Positions 14,001 to 27,429 are shown, counted from the first letter of the stretch. The stretch: 64,000 nucleotides of DNA from Pelecanus crispus (GCF_030463565.1 NC_134652.1:18639397-18703396), one strand, 5' to 3'. The notes: generated by a model from the letters alone, not told the origin. A program made the numbers and translations.

Positions 14001-15123
14001 TAGGGTTGCCTTTTGCATCTATCCACATATGTATTCATAAAAAAAGCTATTTTCATTGTGTTTGTTCTTTTAAGTTTTTCCCCTTCCTCTACATGCCCAA
14101 TGGAGCCAAGGACTGAACTATATTTTGAAACATTGACCCATTCAAGGTTATATTCAAACAAGGCTACTATGTAAGCGAAATAGCAAGAAAACTTTCTAGT
14201 TTGTCTATAAAGTGAAGCCTTCCAAACAAACTGTAAAATCTACTACAATCCATTTTCAAGCAGTTTTAAATGGCGCACGTCAGTTACTTCTTCCTTGCCT
14301 AATGAGAAAAAATTGTTATATAAGTAATCTACTATTCCTACTTCATTAAACCATGTCTGAAGAGTGTGTTCCTGTTTAGACGAGGGAGGTAAGACTGTCT
14401 GCAGAAGCTTGCATCAAATCATTACTTGTAAACTCTGCTGACAATTATGGTTGATTTTATTACTCAGAAGTCACAGGTACAACTTCATTTATTAGCAGCC
14501 AAAAGTAGCAGGAGCCACCAAGCTGAAATGTTGAACGCAACCTAAAGTTTGCAAGATTTTATTTGCAGAAATTCTCATCCACAGAAAGTGAACAGGTATA
14601 CTGTCATCTTGGATTACCATATATGAAAATACCACAACTTCACTTTCATTTTGTATTATAAAAATTCTACTTTTTCTTATCCCAGACTTGTTTCCTCCAC
14701 CCTCTTGTTCTGCCTTAGTCTTCCTACTGCAGTTAGCTGCTACTTAGGGCTTTGTGAGTTTTAAGAAAAGCCCTTTCTGTTACCGTGAGAGGTTTCACTC
14801 TTTTCAATTTTTTTTTTTTTTTTAAATGACACAGGAAGAAACAATATGATCCTAGAAAGAATACATGAGTAAGAGAATTATTTAATGAGATGAAATATTA
14901 GGTCAGACTGTTATGGTAATCATAATTTAAAACTAAAAGGTATCTTTATAAGCAGTTTAAAGAAAATTTCAAAACCACAAAGTATGTTATAAACATTTGA
15001 CAGGCTTGGTTATTATACATCTTAATGGTTACTAAGCACATTAGTAGATGGTATTATATTTGGTTACAAGCCATCTGTTAATGCGCTGGACCCTAACAGT
15101 TAATACATTAGTCATTTATTAAC

Positions 15124-15152
15124 CCTTTACAAAGGTACAGTTACTGTAAAGG
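15124..15152. repeat. Short inverted repeat in an AT-rich stretch
   Basis: CCTTTACA (15124-15131) and TGTAAAGG (15145-15152) are perfect 8-bp inverted arms around a 13-nt loop. The surrounding bases (15000-15200) are rich in TTAAT/ATTAA words, as in some ancient DNA-transposon remnants, but I cannot name a family. Confidence 0.3.
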
Positions 15153-18100
15153 TCATGTAGTAAGTGGTAGTAACACTAGCTACCTACATGTTCATTCATT
15201 AATGCTTTTAGCAAATCTCCTTCACAAAGTAAAATACTGCATTAAAGGATCTGCCTAAAAAAACTCTTGAGTAGTCCTCTGGAAAACACTTCCTTGTAAG
15301 ACCACAGGGAAGATGGGAGTTTAATATATTAGATTTAAGCTTTCTGAAGTATGATCTGTTGACTGCTGTAAGGTCATATAACACTTCATGATTGTCTATC
15401 ACATGCTGCTAATTCTCTGCCTTATTTACAGCTGCTTAGCACATGATAAACTTTGCAAAGAAGTTTAGATTTCTGTCTTTTACATTCTAGGTGACTGCCT
15501 GATAAGCTAAGCAGATACAAGCTCTCTTGGACCTCAATCAATGCACCACCGGTAATACACAAACAAGAACTGCCCAGGGCAATTCAAGAAGAGCTTGTCA
15601 TACCTGCATATGAGATTTAAAAAAAAAAAAAAAAAATTACTGAACATGAGAAAAACACATTACTTGAACTAAAGCACAAGTACTTTCTCATAAATAAGGG
15701 TTAAATTTTCCAGTCAAATTTTTTCAACTTAACACTGCCTTTTAAATATTTAATTGGACTGTCTGGAAAGATTGATTTTTTTTTTAAATCTTTTTTTAGG
15801 TTAACAGGAAAGAAATAGAAAAAATTGAAAGCTACAGAGAAATAGAAAAGAGAATAATCAGTGGATGATCATGGTCATGTCAGTGGAAGGCAGGCTTGAA
15901 AAACTGAGATGATCTAACATTTAATAGAGCATTTTGCAATGCATTGTTCTTAGATACTCTAATTTAATAGAGCAACTTTCTAAGCCAAACTAAACATAAA
16001 TATTTTTAAAAATACTATTTTAAATATCATCATAAGAAAAAGCAATTGTACAAATAGGGCATAAAAAATAAATCTAAAATTCCATAAAAGAACACCATCC
16101 AGGGTGAAAGTAAAAATAGATGTATAAAGGGTAACACTCAGCATAGCTGAGCTGAGAACATAGTCCAATGATACTTGGCACAAGCTCCAAAACTATTCAC
16201 CCATTCCATGCCTTTTTTTTTTTTGTTTAAAATGCTTTCAGGGTAAGAATTGTTCATTACATACATTGTATGACATATAACTAAAATTAAATGGCATTTC
16301 ACAGTCAGATGCCAGTGAGAAAGTTTTAGTAAATCATGATGATTACTGATTTTACCAGCAAAGTAAAATCTGGAAACAAAAAACTGTCACTTGGTTTTGA
16401 TTTTTTATTTATTTGCTTTTTTAATAAGGATAGAGGCAGAAGAAAGCTCAGGTTAGCGGAAGAGATAAGCATAGTAGGTTTAAGATTGAAGAAACATCCA
16501 GGAGACCTTTTAGGATGTTAAGAAAGACTTTGTAAAAAGTGAAAACCCTGCAATTCACACTTCAACACACACACCCCACTGCAGTGAGGGTTTAGAACAT
16601 ACACATAAATACATGAAGATTGCTTTTATTCATTATGACCATCAAAAAGGACTAAGCATAACCACTAAATTGGTTTTAAATTACAGAAATAACTGAAAAA
16701 AACCCCTAAATTTGAAAAATAACAAAAAACTGAAGAAAAATATAATTATTTCAGTTGTTCTAGTTCCTGTTCCTAAATTTAGTTTATCTACACATACAGT
16801 ATAAATAAACTAGACAGTAGTGATAATGTAGTAGTATTGATGGTATAGTGACAATTTAAACTTTATTCTTCAAAATCAAGTCAAAATCACTGGGCTGGCC
16901 TTCTTAATTCTTATCAGGTAGGAATTACATAATCATTCAAGACAATACAGCAACTTTTAGTTTTTTTCCCCTTGCTGATAACTAACAAACAGCAGCCGTA
17001 AGAGCCTAAAACACTTCCACTGCTTCAAGCAGAATGAAGCAGCAACTTCCAAGGAGGAATTATGAATTTTCATTTAATCCAAAAGAATATTTTACCATTC
17101 AAGTGTTTTAAAATAAAATGTTTGTTATGTTTTATCTGTGGCAACTTTCATAAGAAGCCATAATTCCTAAGACTTCCTTTAGGAAATAAATCTTTCTCAC
17201 AAAAGAAGCCTTCACCACTCTGAGAAGAAAACCAAGAAAGCTTCAGTGGGTGATTTTCTTTGTTTTGAAGAGCCATTCTTATATATAGAAGAGATTCATT
17301 CAGAAACATAATACATTATAGATAACATCACTTTCTAAAGTTGCCTGACATTTCCCATTAGAAGGTCAGTTTTAAGTTGCTTACAGTGTTGCCAAAAATA
17401 ACTTTTTAGGGTGAATCTTTTTAAGATGAGCACCTCTTGCAATAATTCTTCCATGTAGGAAAGATTAACTTCACTGGAACATCCACTTATGATTATGACA
17501 TAAAAGAAAAAATTTTTTATTTATATTTTTATATACATAAAATCTCTGTGTTAAAGACATAATGCTTTTCTCATTTTATGTTAGAAGTGGTTTTCTGTCA
17601 ACCTGTGTGAAAATCCATCCCAAGTCACACATTCTGGAAGCTGGGTGTGGGGACGGGGAAAGAAAATCAGTTCAGCATGTTCAGACTAAGTTACCACTTG
17701 GTTAAGATTTCTAAATTTCTAAAATTTAGAACTCCTAGCTAATATTTCTGAAAACTCTGTTCTCCCTGAATTTGTTTAAACTTACTTTAACCCCCTCATG
17801 CTACTAAGTTTACACAGGAGTAATTCCCACCGAGTAAGTGAACATGATTCGGCTTATGATTACAGGGGTTTATTGGGCCTTCCCCTGTAACTTGAAGCTT
17901 TGACATAGAAAGTGGAATAGGGAAGGCCAACTCAAATGAGAAGCTTTAGTAAAAAGGGATCAAAAAGCAGGAACAGAAAGAAGTAGAAGGGAAGTTTGAA
18001 AGGAGTGGAGTTGAACAGTTCAAGGCTGGGTGAAACAAAAAAAAGGGGCCATGCCCACAAGATCATGCTTCACCCAAAACTGAAAACCATCGACAGTGTG

Positions 18101-21076
18101 TGCTCTGTACACATTACTTTCATTAACTTCATTAAACCAAGAACAATCTGTAGAGTTGATCAAAAGGCTCCAACTTGGCTGATGAATCATGTGAAGGTCA
18201 TCATCCTTACATGTAACAGAATCTGTGGTTTTGCTTAAGTATTTTACTTATGCTCTAGGGATTTAAAAGAAAACTGCAATTCTTGCAAATTTTGCAAAGC
18301 CATCCACAAAAAAAAAGTTAGGAAGTGCAGGAGTAAGACTGCCTGTGCAATTTAAATTCTAATTGGGAACTTGTAGGAAAAGACAGAATCATATAATTGA
18401 AATGTATGGAAATGAAAATGTTGACCAAGTCTGAAGATATACAAGCAACATTTCTGCGACATTTCACAACTTGCATTTTTAAAATTCTAAAATTTACAAG
18501 TAATAATAAAAAGATTACACAAATGAAGATCTATTTCTATATACAAAAATAGTACATTCATCTAACTACTGAGACACCTGCTTATTATTGGCATATTCTA
18601 ATAATTGCTTAAAAGCAATGCTTTTGCACTTGTAGATTTCTACTAAATGAAACAGGGAAAAATTAATTAATGAAAGAAAGCATGGTAATGGTACCTTAAA
18701 TTTAGTTACAAAATGCATAAAATGTCACAATAGCCTAAAAACTGAAAAGTCTAAACATGGTCTGACATGTTAGAAAATGAGAATGGAAAACTATTACATT
18801 TCAACTCACAGTTTTAGTCGCTAAAAAATAGGTTTAGCTTAAGTACGAAAAAGAGGCAAATTATCTCAATAACAGCAAAACCTACTTTGTCAATGTAGTT
18901 CTAAGGCAGGTGTTACTGAAAATTAATTACTGTTGTTTTTTGGAGAAAATGAACTGCTTATACATAAACAGATATAGATTATAGATGGACATACATATAC
19001 ATTTTGTGTATATTTATACACAAAATGCTAATATTACTAGGAATGGAAAATTTGCCTAAAGCTTTGAAATACACATAGTTTATTTCTCTCATACTACATG
19101 TTCCACTTACTCTTGTTGCTGGCTACAGGGTGAAAAAAAAAAATCTCTACACACATATGGACATTTAGGAAGCTTTTCTATAGAAGGGAAATTGTTAGTC
19201 CACGTAGCACCAGAAAGAGTCCAAAGGGAAATTTAGCTGACCTTATGCAGAGTAAACAGGAGTTAGAAAATTCTTTTTCCTGCCCTTTCTGAAATTTTAT
19301 TTCAACCCCACCATATCAAACAAATAGGTAGAGATGAGAAATGGTAAGAACTACTTCAGGCAGCATCTCACAAAATTAAGCACTTAACTGGGCTTGGAAT
19401 AAGCTAGAATGGCACAACAGTCTGATTACCCCCGAGAGAAGGCAGGAACTTCCAACTACTTCTATTGTTCCTCCCATTTGGAGATCATACAGAATTTCTT
19501 TACCTAGCTTTTGATATCTTCTGGCATTAAAAACATGATTTTTCTGAAGACGTGGAATACAAGTAAGCAATCCTCTTTCATGCTTAAAGAGTATGGTGCT
19601 CCATTTTCAGCAGTTAATTGCAATCAACAATTATACATGAAAAGCTTTCAATATTGATTTCTGGGAGTTGAGAAGACAGAGTGGGATGAAATAAGGAAAA
19701 GAAAGAGAAAAGAGATGCTTTTTTTATCTAAAGTCTGCTAACTGCCATTATGCTAAAGGTCTTGAACAGATCTTTTTCTTTAAATAACATATTACATGTT
19801 ACTATGATAAAAGAAAAAGCAAAATCAAAGCAGCATGCTTATTTTGGGAAAAAAAGTGAAGTTTGTAAAGGCCTCTATTTCCTGTGGGAGTTTATGCCAC
19901 AATTTGGAATAATGTTTTGATTAAATTTCTAGGACAAGCATCTTTTATTTATGAATAGTATTTTCAAACTTGTTACACTGTCTCAAGTGATCAGTAAGAA
20001 AAAGAAAAACAAATAAAGGCCAGAGCACCTTAGAGCCTCTCTCAAAGGTCATCAGTGGATAGTTTTGGTATGACGTTTTTCTCTTCAGGTTAATTTAAAA
20101 GTTTTTGAAAGCACACTAGTTTACCCAATCCAAGCAAAATTCAGATGTATACAGTTTAAGATCACTATGTAACTTCAAAGTAAGCAGTGCTATCTTTTAG
20201 CTTCCCTTTGGTATGCTTCAGCCAGGGATCACTCATGAGTGACCTTAATGAAAGAAGAGGTATTTCACCAACTGCTAAGAAATGGAAATGTTCATCATCC
20301 ACTCAGAAAACTCATATTTTCTTCTTGAAAATCACCTGCAACAGGAAAACATTATTTTTGCAGGTCTCTATTCCTCTTACATTCAATTCACAAGAGCAGT
20401 CTCTAGGCAAAAACATGAAAACCGAGGAAGATGATCCAAGACGGGAAATAGCAAAATAAACTGCCATGCCCTTCACCTTCCTTTCTACCTTACCTCCCAA
20501 GGAAAGACAGATAATTCCTGTATCAAATCTTTAAGACAAAATTATTGATTCATTGCTCTATATTAATATCTTTAATGTTTTTAACAAGTCCTGCCTATAT
20601 ATGGAGTTTCTCAGAATATCAACCACATACTGAACTCATACCTTTGTTCTATCTTCACTAACTTTGAGAGTTTATCTGTGATTCAACTGGTTACTTAAAA
20701 TCAAGACAATAATAAGTAATTAGTGCTCAAATCATCATACTTTAAATATGAAAGTCACATGCTTTTTCTTCTGTACTGTTACTGTATTCTAATTAATTTG
20801 AAAACGCATTCAGAACTCAATCAAATTTAAAATCTAACAAAAATTGTAAAATACTTCATAACTACTAAGGCTAGGATGTCATGTGTTGCTTGTATCTGTT
20901 ACACTGGAAGACTACTGAGATACCATGACATGTGTTCTCACATTTTAATATTCCGAATCAGGCTACTTGTTGTGCTAGTTAATAGTAACAACAGAAGCAT
21001 GTAAGAAAGGAGGAGAAAAAAAAAAAAAGTGGACTAAGTTACTTCCACAACAAATAGGTCCTTTTCTTCTTTTTCT

Positions 21077-21094
21077 TTTTTTTTTTTTTTTTTT
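21077..21094. repeat. T homopolymer run
   Basis: A run of about 18 T follows a CT-rich stretch from 21061. On the CPEB3 sense strand this is an A run. It is unrelated to any nearby splice site that I can see. Confidence 0.9.
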
Positions 21095-21663
21095 GTTCAT
21101 GCCAGTACTTCTGTGTCATCACATAAGAAAAATTAAGGTTAGGCTACATGTTAAGAAATAGTCTTCAAGACATCAGCAATGCTACTAAGTATGGTTACCT
21201 ACTAAACTGTCAAGAAGCCAGAGCCCAGAATGTCAAATTTAGAATAAAGAAATAGTGTTTTAAAAATTAATCTTCAAATAGACTTATTGCAAACAACTAT
21301 TTCTGGTTGAAAAAAAAAATGTAGATTTAAACACAGACTTTAAAATGACAGTCACTGGAGTGCATTAGCCAGTAAACCACCTTTACTCATAAATATAAAA
21401 CTGTATTTGTTACACTCATGAATGTTCCAATACTTGAACTCGTTTTAATTCAGTCATCATGTTTAATATACACACACATATATATCCTAACACGCATTTC
21501 AGGTTTCTGTAGTGTTAAGAAACAGACCTATGACAAATAAGCAACAGCTAATTCATTGCCTGTGAAGAAGTTAGCACAAACGTTACAAAACTATAGTAGT
21601 GTACTTAATATTCTTTTCCCTAGGACTTAAAGAACAAAAATTACTCTGCATTAGTTTACTGCA

Positions 21664-21701
21664 TATGTGTGTATATTTGTATGTATGCGTGTGTATGCAC
21701 G
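21664..21701. repeat. TG/TA-rich imperfect simple repeat
   Basis: An interrupted TGTGTATG-type simple repeat. Similar CA/TA tracts lie at 21470-21487 and 21960-22035. Low-complexity intronic sequence. Confidence 0.7.
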
Positions 21702-24700
21702 TAATTTATTTTGAATATCAATCTGTATTGGAAAAAGCTAAGTATGGGCTAATATCACAGGCCTGAAGAACTTCAGATGTTTACAGAAAGCAGCTTCTTA
21801 AGGAGCTGTCTATTAATCATCAACCAAAAGTCACACTGGAATTATAAACATCATACAGTGGCCATTCCCTTGCCCTTCATTTCACTCAACAAACACCTAC
21901 AGTGTGCTTAGTACAACACATGACAAAGTACTTGTGTCTTCTAATGTATTACTAGTTAGTGTATCTATAGCTAAATGTATAAATATATACTTATACAAAC
22001 ACATATTTATGCATATATACTTATATTTATAGACAAACTTGCTGCATGTTTGGATTTGTCTTTTGTTTAAGTATGAAATATTGAAGTTATATATAAGTTC
22101 TAAATTTAGCTTATAATTTTATCTGGGTCCAGACTAATTCGTATTGAAATCAATGAGGAAAAGAACAAAACACCAGAACACAACCCCCCCAAAGCTTTCT
22201 CAGCCTTCCTGCAAAACATAGCATGTTAAAACTATCTTTATCCACAATAAATACGACCTTATTTATTTCTGCTAGAGAAGTATTTATCAGTAAAGCTGCC
22301 ACAAATGACTTGAGGTATGCCAGAATCTTCAGAGCACCAAATTGCTATGCATTCTTTAAATCTAAAACTTGCAATTGTACCTTTTTTATTGTTTCTAAAG
22401 AACATTACTCAGAAAGCAGCAAAACTTGAACAATTTCTGGGAAATTGTTATAGTGTTGTTGTTACTAAACGTCCACAGGGCAGACTTCCATAATTAGCAT
22501 ACTGGTTGACAAACATTTAATTCCTTCTCTACCTTCGCCGCCGTAAAGAGAATTTCTTATCCATGCTTCCAAGGGTCTATTTCAGGCTCAATCAATCCTC
22601 CTAACCCCACAAGCTGTGTCCCAATATCTTCATATGGCCAAAAGCCAACACAAATAGTGTATTTACCTGAGAGAAGTGAAAGAAAACAGAGTTCTGGGAG
22701 CAGCTCAGAAGCACAAGATGACAATAGCTCTCTTCAAGCCCCACCACTCTGCTGTAAAAAGGAACTGAACCGTTGCCCAAGTTCCAGGGACAATCACTTA
22801 ATGTCAGCCTCAAATGCCAGAAATGGGGATCACCTAGCATAATGGCACAACACTACGGCTTGTCACATGACAATCACAACAGAGGACCTTCACCTGAGCC
22901 ACTCAGAAGCTGAAGAATATTCAGAAGGACAAACTGGCCACATTTCTGCATTTCATATCTGATCTTGTTCCACACCCATTCCCATGATCTTATCTCCAAC
23001 CCTTACTCGGTACATTTCATTCCAGACTGACTGCCGCTTTTCTTTTCTTTTCCCTTTCAACTATCATCTTTGTATCTTCAATTTTTTTTATACAGTGCAA
23101 TCAATTTGCCTCAGTAAGTATATGACAACAGTATCCTTCAAAGCATTTTTAGTTGCTTTTCAACATCAATCACAAGGCAGACACCAGCAGAATTCCTACC
23201 AATTGATATTTTAAATGTTCTGATACGTTCTGCAGCATAACTCCTTGGGACAGACACCGACTGGGTTTGACATACAAGATGCACTAATGTGTTACTCAAA
23301 CTCGGGGATGAAGACAACTATCATATTGCTTTATATTCATGTTCTTAAGAGAAACATTTTCGAATTCAACATTTTTTCCTAGAACTAGATATATCAGTAG
23401 CTGAGTGTCAGCTGTCTTCAAATACTACAGACTGCGAACACAAACCTTGATTATAGAAATTTTCTGGTTAAAATTTTTGATCACTGCAAAGACCTGAATT
23501 AAAAAATAGGTATCATTGATGTTAATTCAATTGGTGAACATATTAATATTTTTCTTTTTACTTAGACCATCTTGAGCTTCATATCTTATTAAGGAATTAA
23601 TTAAATATAAATCACAAATTTTAAAAAGTCTTACAATCTCATCATAAGAAAAAAGAACAGGTTTGCACACAGAACTTGCTAATGTGCATTAACACGTTGC
23701 TAGCAAGTTTACTGAAAGGTATTTCTGAAACAGACCAAAACCACTTAGTTATGAAGGGTGGCAGATGTACACGGATAAACCTGCCAGAATTATTTGATAG
23801 TGCTGACAAGCAGAACTTACTGTGTCAACTGTGTCAACATATTGCCCAATGTGTATGGGGGGGAAGGCAACCAGAACCCAGGCAGCAAATACTAAACTCT
23901 TACATGAATTTGAATTTCATTTTTATCAATGTAACTAAACAGTTGCCTCCTTTTCAAGAAAGACTTCTTTGGTAATTTGTTAAGTATAGGAGTAATCAAC
24001 ATTAACCCAGATTACAATCTTGTATGCAAAAATTCAGCAGCTTGTATTACAAAGAGCCTAACAGAGAAAAAATATACAAGTTTTCTAAGTCTCTGAAATC
24101 AGACTGTTATTCCAGCTGGTGCTGACAGTAGTCTAAGTATTTGCTTTCAGTTGAACAGAAAAATACCAGGTTAAATTCATAGAGAAGAAAAGAAGTTTCC
24201 AAATTTACATATTGGCTAATACATTAGCTTTTCAAAACCTTTATTTTAAAAATCGAAGGAACTTTTCTTTAAAAACATGTAACTACTTTTTTTCCTAGTG
24301 ATGACTAAATACCTGCTAGTTTAATTTGTGACAATTTAGTCACAATAATAAAGTTGCATATTCATTAAAGATGTATCTCACTGACCAAACCACAGAAATA
24401 AGGCCATTTACTGTTGTTTTCCCTACTAATTGAAATTGACCAGAATTTGTAACATCTTCCACGTAGAAAATTTAAATAAAAAAATAACTGTAAATTGAAA
24501 CACATTTCGCACTCCTAAAAAATGACTGGGAGTTATATTCATTAGCTTTTGTGTTGCTGTGCTTGTGCAACACACTAGTTTCAGCAGGCATACTGTGGCT
24601 GAAGTATAATGTTTCTCCAGACTTCAGTGCTCCAGCAACATTGACCAGCAGTTCACCAGAAGCCACTCCGCCTTCATTTAGGGTAGCCAATAAAAAATTA

Positions 24701-24848
24701 GCAACTCTCCCTTTAAACAGAATGAAGCAGCAAAATGAAATTTCAGGGCTGACTATAAGGTGCCCTCTTTGAATGGGACAGGAAAGTCCCATAAGAATGC
24801 ATATATGTTACTTCAACAATCTCTTAAAGTAATAGGGGCGGTGTTTGG

Positions 24849-24868
24849 TTTTTTTTTTTTTTTTTTTT
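24849..24868. repeat. T homopolymer run
   Basis: A run of about 20 T within CPEB3 intron 2, following GTGTTTGG. Confidence 0.9.
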
Positions 24869-26105
24869 ACTTTGTTTCTAATACTAAGTGCCAATCTAGA
24901 TGCTATTCTTACCATACCGATAAGTTAAAAATGTTTGAGAGTTCACATTTTGTTGAGAAAGTGATTACCTAAAGAGAAAGCATGTATGAATGATTTCACC
25001 GTATTTCAAAACAGAAAATTTCGATTTGTCTGAGACTAAAAAAGCTAACCTAGAAGAAATTTGAGATTCACTTCACCTTGTACAGAGATAACCACCAAGT
25101 GCATGCTCTGCTTTTTTCAACTTAAAATGGATTTCACACCATGACAGGTTTCAGTCTGCATTAAAATTGCAAATCTTCTATGTGGCCCAGTTTCAGCTGC
25201 AATTGATCTGCCTTGTCGTCACAGATAAAAAAAAACAGTGAAGGGCACTGCAGCTTTAAATATTTCAGAGCTATGTAGCTAGTAAATAGACTCCATTGCA
25301 ATATGGCTCTGAAGGTCGTGTCCTATTGTCTCTTTTCTCTGCAAATATTTTGAACAGCATAAAATGGTTTACTTTATACAATACCTCCCTGCCATTTCTA
25401 AATCACGTCAATTTTATTAGGCATTTCCTTACTGGAAAGGACAGATACGCCACGCTTTCCATACACACCCACGCTGCTTCTAGATTTATTCAAAACGTCC
25501 ACTGTGAATATAACAGCAGGGTGTACATATCAGACATATACGGCTTTTCATATGTATACCTTATGCAAACAGACTCCCCGTTAAATCCCACCATGACATA
25601 AGGACAATTAGTTATTTCAATGGTGATAAAATAATTAACTGGATTTCAGGTCAAGAAGCGTCTTTGGTTAAAATTAACATGCCAGTTAGAAACCTGAAGC
25701 CAGCAATTTTAAGATCTCCTGTTTCTCACATATGGGAGAATATGAAAAAAAAATTGTAACACGCAGCACTGAGAGAACGTAGTCTGCCAAACCTGTTTTT
25801 CATGAAGGAAGGCTGCTACCTTTCAGATGCTAAAAAAACCCCAACAAAAAAAATCCCAAAGCCCTGTCACATTTAAGAATAAATTACAAGAAAAATAAGA
25901 CTGTAAACCTTAAGCCAAAATTTGGAATCCCTGTGTATGCGCTCCCTAGGACCAACCCCACTTGTTTCATATAAGGTCACTATTCGATGCAAATATGAGT
26001 TATGCAGATGCCTCTCAGATACAACAGTAACATGAAATACACCCCTGCAACAAATACAACTTTGTGATAGCTGTCACCATGTAGAAGGTGCATGTAGTCA
26101 TTTAC

Positions 26106-27005
26106 CTGAAAAGGCAACAGATTGTTGCCATTGTCCGTCCTGAACGCGTTGTCTTCCATCCAGGATTTGGGGGTTAAGGGTGCAGCCCGAGGGAACTTCG
26201 GAGGGGCAATGACATTGCTGGAGAATGGTTTTTTAAGGGGTGAAATGGGATTGAGGGGGGAGGGTACGCCAACCCCCACTCCCACGCCGACCCCCACTCC
26301 AACTGCCCTTCGAGGGTCCCTACCAGCCTGCAGCCCACCCCAAGGGTTGGAAGGTGTACTCCAAGCCGCGTTTTGATGGTTATTCCAGCTGGAGGAGGAG
26401 GAAGAGGAGGCAGAGGAGGAAGACGGTTTGCTGGTCATGATGGGCTGATGGCTGTAAGCAGCATTTCTCTGGGCGAAAGGTGCCTGATTAGGGCTTACAG
26501 GTGACCTCCGCTGCTGCTGCTGCTGAGCTTGCTGCTGCTGCTGCTGATGTTGGTGGTGTTGAGTCTGAGCTAGGCCAATTTGAGGCGAGAAAGTGCCACC
26601 AAATACAGGGTTGACATGGTGTGGAAAATTCTGGAAAAGCATTGTCCCATTGACTGGAGTAATCCCTTGGAAAAAGCTATCATCCACCGTGTTTGTGGTC
26701 CCTGTAGACCAGGTGCTGCCGAAGGAGGGAGACAAGGAGGTGCCGGCTGCAGGTTCTTGTTGAGGCTGGTGAAAGCTCAAGCCAGGCAAAATGGGAGACT
26801 CCATCTGCATCTTCTCCTTGCTATTTTGGGAAGGAGCCGATGTGCCGATACTAGTCACTGAACTGTTGTCTTCTGGTTTGGGTGTCTCCGATGAGATGGG
26901 TGTAGAGGGGGCTTCTGCTGAGTTTGGATCTTGCTGCTGCTGCTGCTGCTGCCGCTGCTGCTGGGGCTGGGCTTTGCTTTTGTCCATCAGTAAATCATCC
27001 TGCAT
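26106..27005 (-). CDS. CPEB3: CPEB3 coding exon 2 (first coding exon): prion-like N-terminal domain
   Basis: Exactly 300 codons on the minus strand run from ATG at 27005-27003 to CAG followed by donor GTAAAT. The protein begins MQDDLLMDKSK, the CPEB3 start. A polyQ tract around residues 15-25 follows, then a Ser/Pro/Thr-rich stretch, MESPILPGLSFHQP, a conserved block with GITPVNGTMLFQNFP, a second Q/H-rich tract near residues 150-166, a poly-Ser run, a Gly-Val repeat, PSPLNPISPLKKPF, and KSWMEDNAFRTDNGNNLLPFQ at the end. In CPEB3 this low-complexity region drives prion-like aggregation and recruits partners; RNA binding lies in later exons outside the window. The start is chosen because the upstream in-frame Met at 27071 lies behind the splice acceptor, in intron. 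Polyalanine tracts known from mammalian CPEB3 are absent and the second Q tract is longer, as far as I recall the human protein. Confidence 0.95.
26268..26310 (-). repeat. CPEB3: Coding GV repeat of CPEB3
   Basis: An imperfect hexanucleotide repeat (plus-strand CCCACTCC/CCCACGCC units) encodes an alternating Gly-Val run just before PSPLNPISP. The same run is found in mammalian CPEB3. Third-position changes between units show it is partly stabilised against slippage. Confidence 0.85.
26510..26562 (-). repeat. CPEB3: Coding Q/H-rich tract of CPEB3 (second polyQ)
   Basis: CAG-rich codons (CTG units on the plus strand), interrupted by one Ala codon and some His codons, encode a run ending QQQQQRR. 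Nearly pure CAG stretches make this part prone to length change. Confidence 0.9.
26932..26968 (-). repeat. CPEB3: Coding polyQ tract of CPEB3 (first polyQ)
   Basis: CAG codons with one Arg (CGG) interruption encode three Q, R, then seven Q starting about residue 15. It is part of the prion-like domain. Confidence 0.9.
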
Positions 27006-27016
27006 GGTTTGCGCAG
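27006..27016 (-). other. CPEB3: 5' UTR part of CPEB3 exon 2 and its splice acceptor
   Basis: Directly upstream of the ATG the minus strand reads a pyrimidine-rich tract, then CTACTGTTTCAG (AG at 27018-27017), then an 11-nt leader CTGCGCAAACC before the ATG. So the start codon lies almost at the exon edge and most of the 5' UTR must come from an upstream exon. Confidence 0.85.
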
Positions 27017-27402
27017 CTGAAACAGTAGGGGAAAAAAACCACAAAGACAGATTATTAACATTGTCATTCATACCACAAACCAGGCTGTTTTAATCATTTG
27101 CCGGCCAAAAATCTCGTCCTATTGCTAGTGCTATGCTACAGCAAGTTGCAAGGCAAACCCGTAATCTTCCCCCTCCCCCATTTAGGAATATGTAACCTTT
27201 GATCGTGCTAGATTGCCTTTAAAATATTTTTTAAGATGCTTCACCCTTTTTGATGCCTTGTTTCCCTTCAGTCTAAATGAGAGATGTGCTTATAGGGCAG
27301 AGATATACAGCAATTTCGCCACGTCTCTTTTCTCTTACACCGGAACTCAGAGCTCTCACCCTGCAATGAGAAACTGATTCTGGTTCCTGTTTTTCCAAGC
27401 AC

Positions 27403-27428
27403 CCTCCTCCTCCTCCACCTCCTCCCCC
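27403..27428. repeat. TCC-rich simple repeat
   Basis: An imperfect (CTC)n polypyrimidine run (GGA-rich on the CPEB3 sense strand) at the edge of the GC-rich patch upstream of CPEB3 exon 2. Confidence 0.85.
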
Positions 27429-27429
27429 T

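Larger units (their letters stand above)
2594..26105 (-). other. CPEB3: CPEB3 intron 2 (about 23.5 kb)
   Basis: The long AT-rich intron runs between donor CAG|GTAAAT at 26106/26105 and acceptor TTCTAG next to 2593. It contains a tRNA-Ile/CR1 SINE (5367-5499), an old LINE-like fragment (about 13.44-14.0 kb), several A or T runs (for example 2601-2615, 11050-11068, 15619-15636, 21077-21094, 24849-24868) and TA/CA/TG simple repeats around 12.3, 21.46, 21.67 and 22.0 kb. I see no further exon. In mammals this intron carries an HDV-like self-cleaving ribozyme; I did not find a counterpart here. Confidence 0.8.

Noticed and set aside
17860..17890. 9-bp inverted repeat TTACAGGGG/CCCCTGTAA with a 13-nt loop (a similar one at 44831-44861)
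   Set aside because: A few such repeats are expected by chance in 64 kb; too short for a microRNA precursor or transposon ends.
21885..21930. Stretch resembling a MIR core (caacaaacacctacagtgtgcttag)
   Set aside because: Only about 25 bases look similar and the flanks do not continue the match.
25980..26105. Continuation of the CPEB3 frame past 26106 to a stop at 25980
   Set aside because: CAG|GTAAAT is a good donor at the position where CPEB3 sequence stops matching, and the exon at 2434-2593 continues the protein.
27006..27071. In-frame extension of the CPEB3 frame upstream to a Met at 27071
   Set aside because: A polypyrimidine tract and acceptor AG lie at 27018-27017, so the extra 22 residues are intron.
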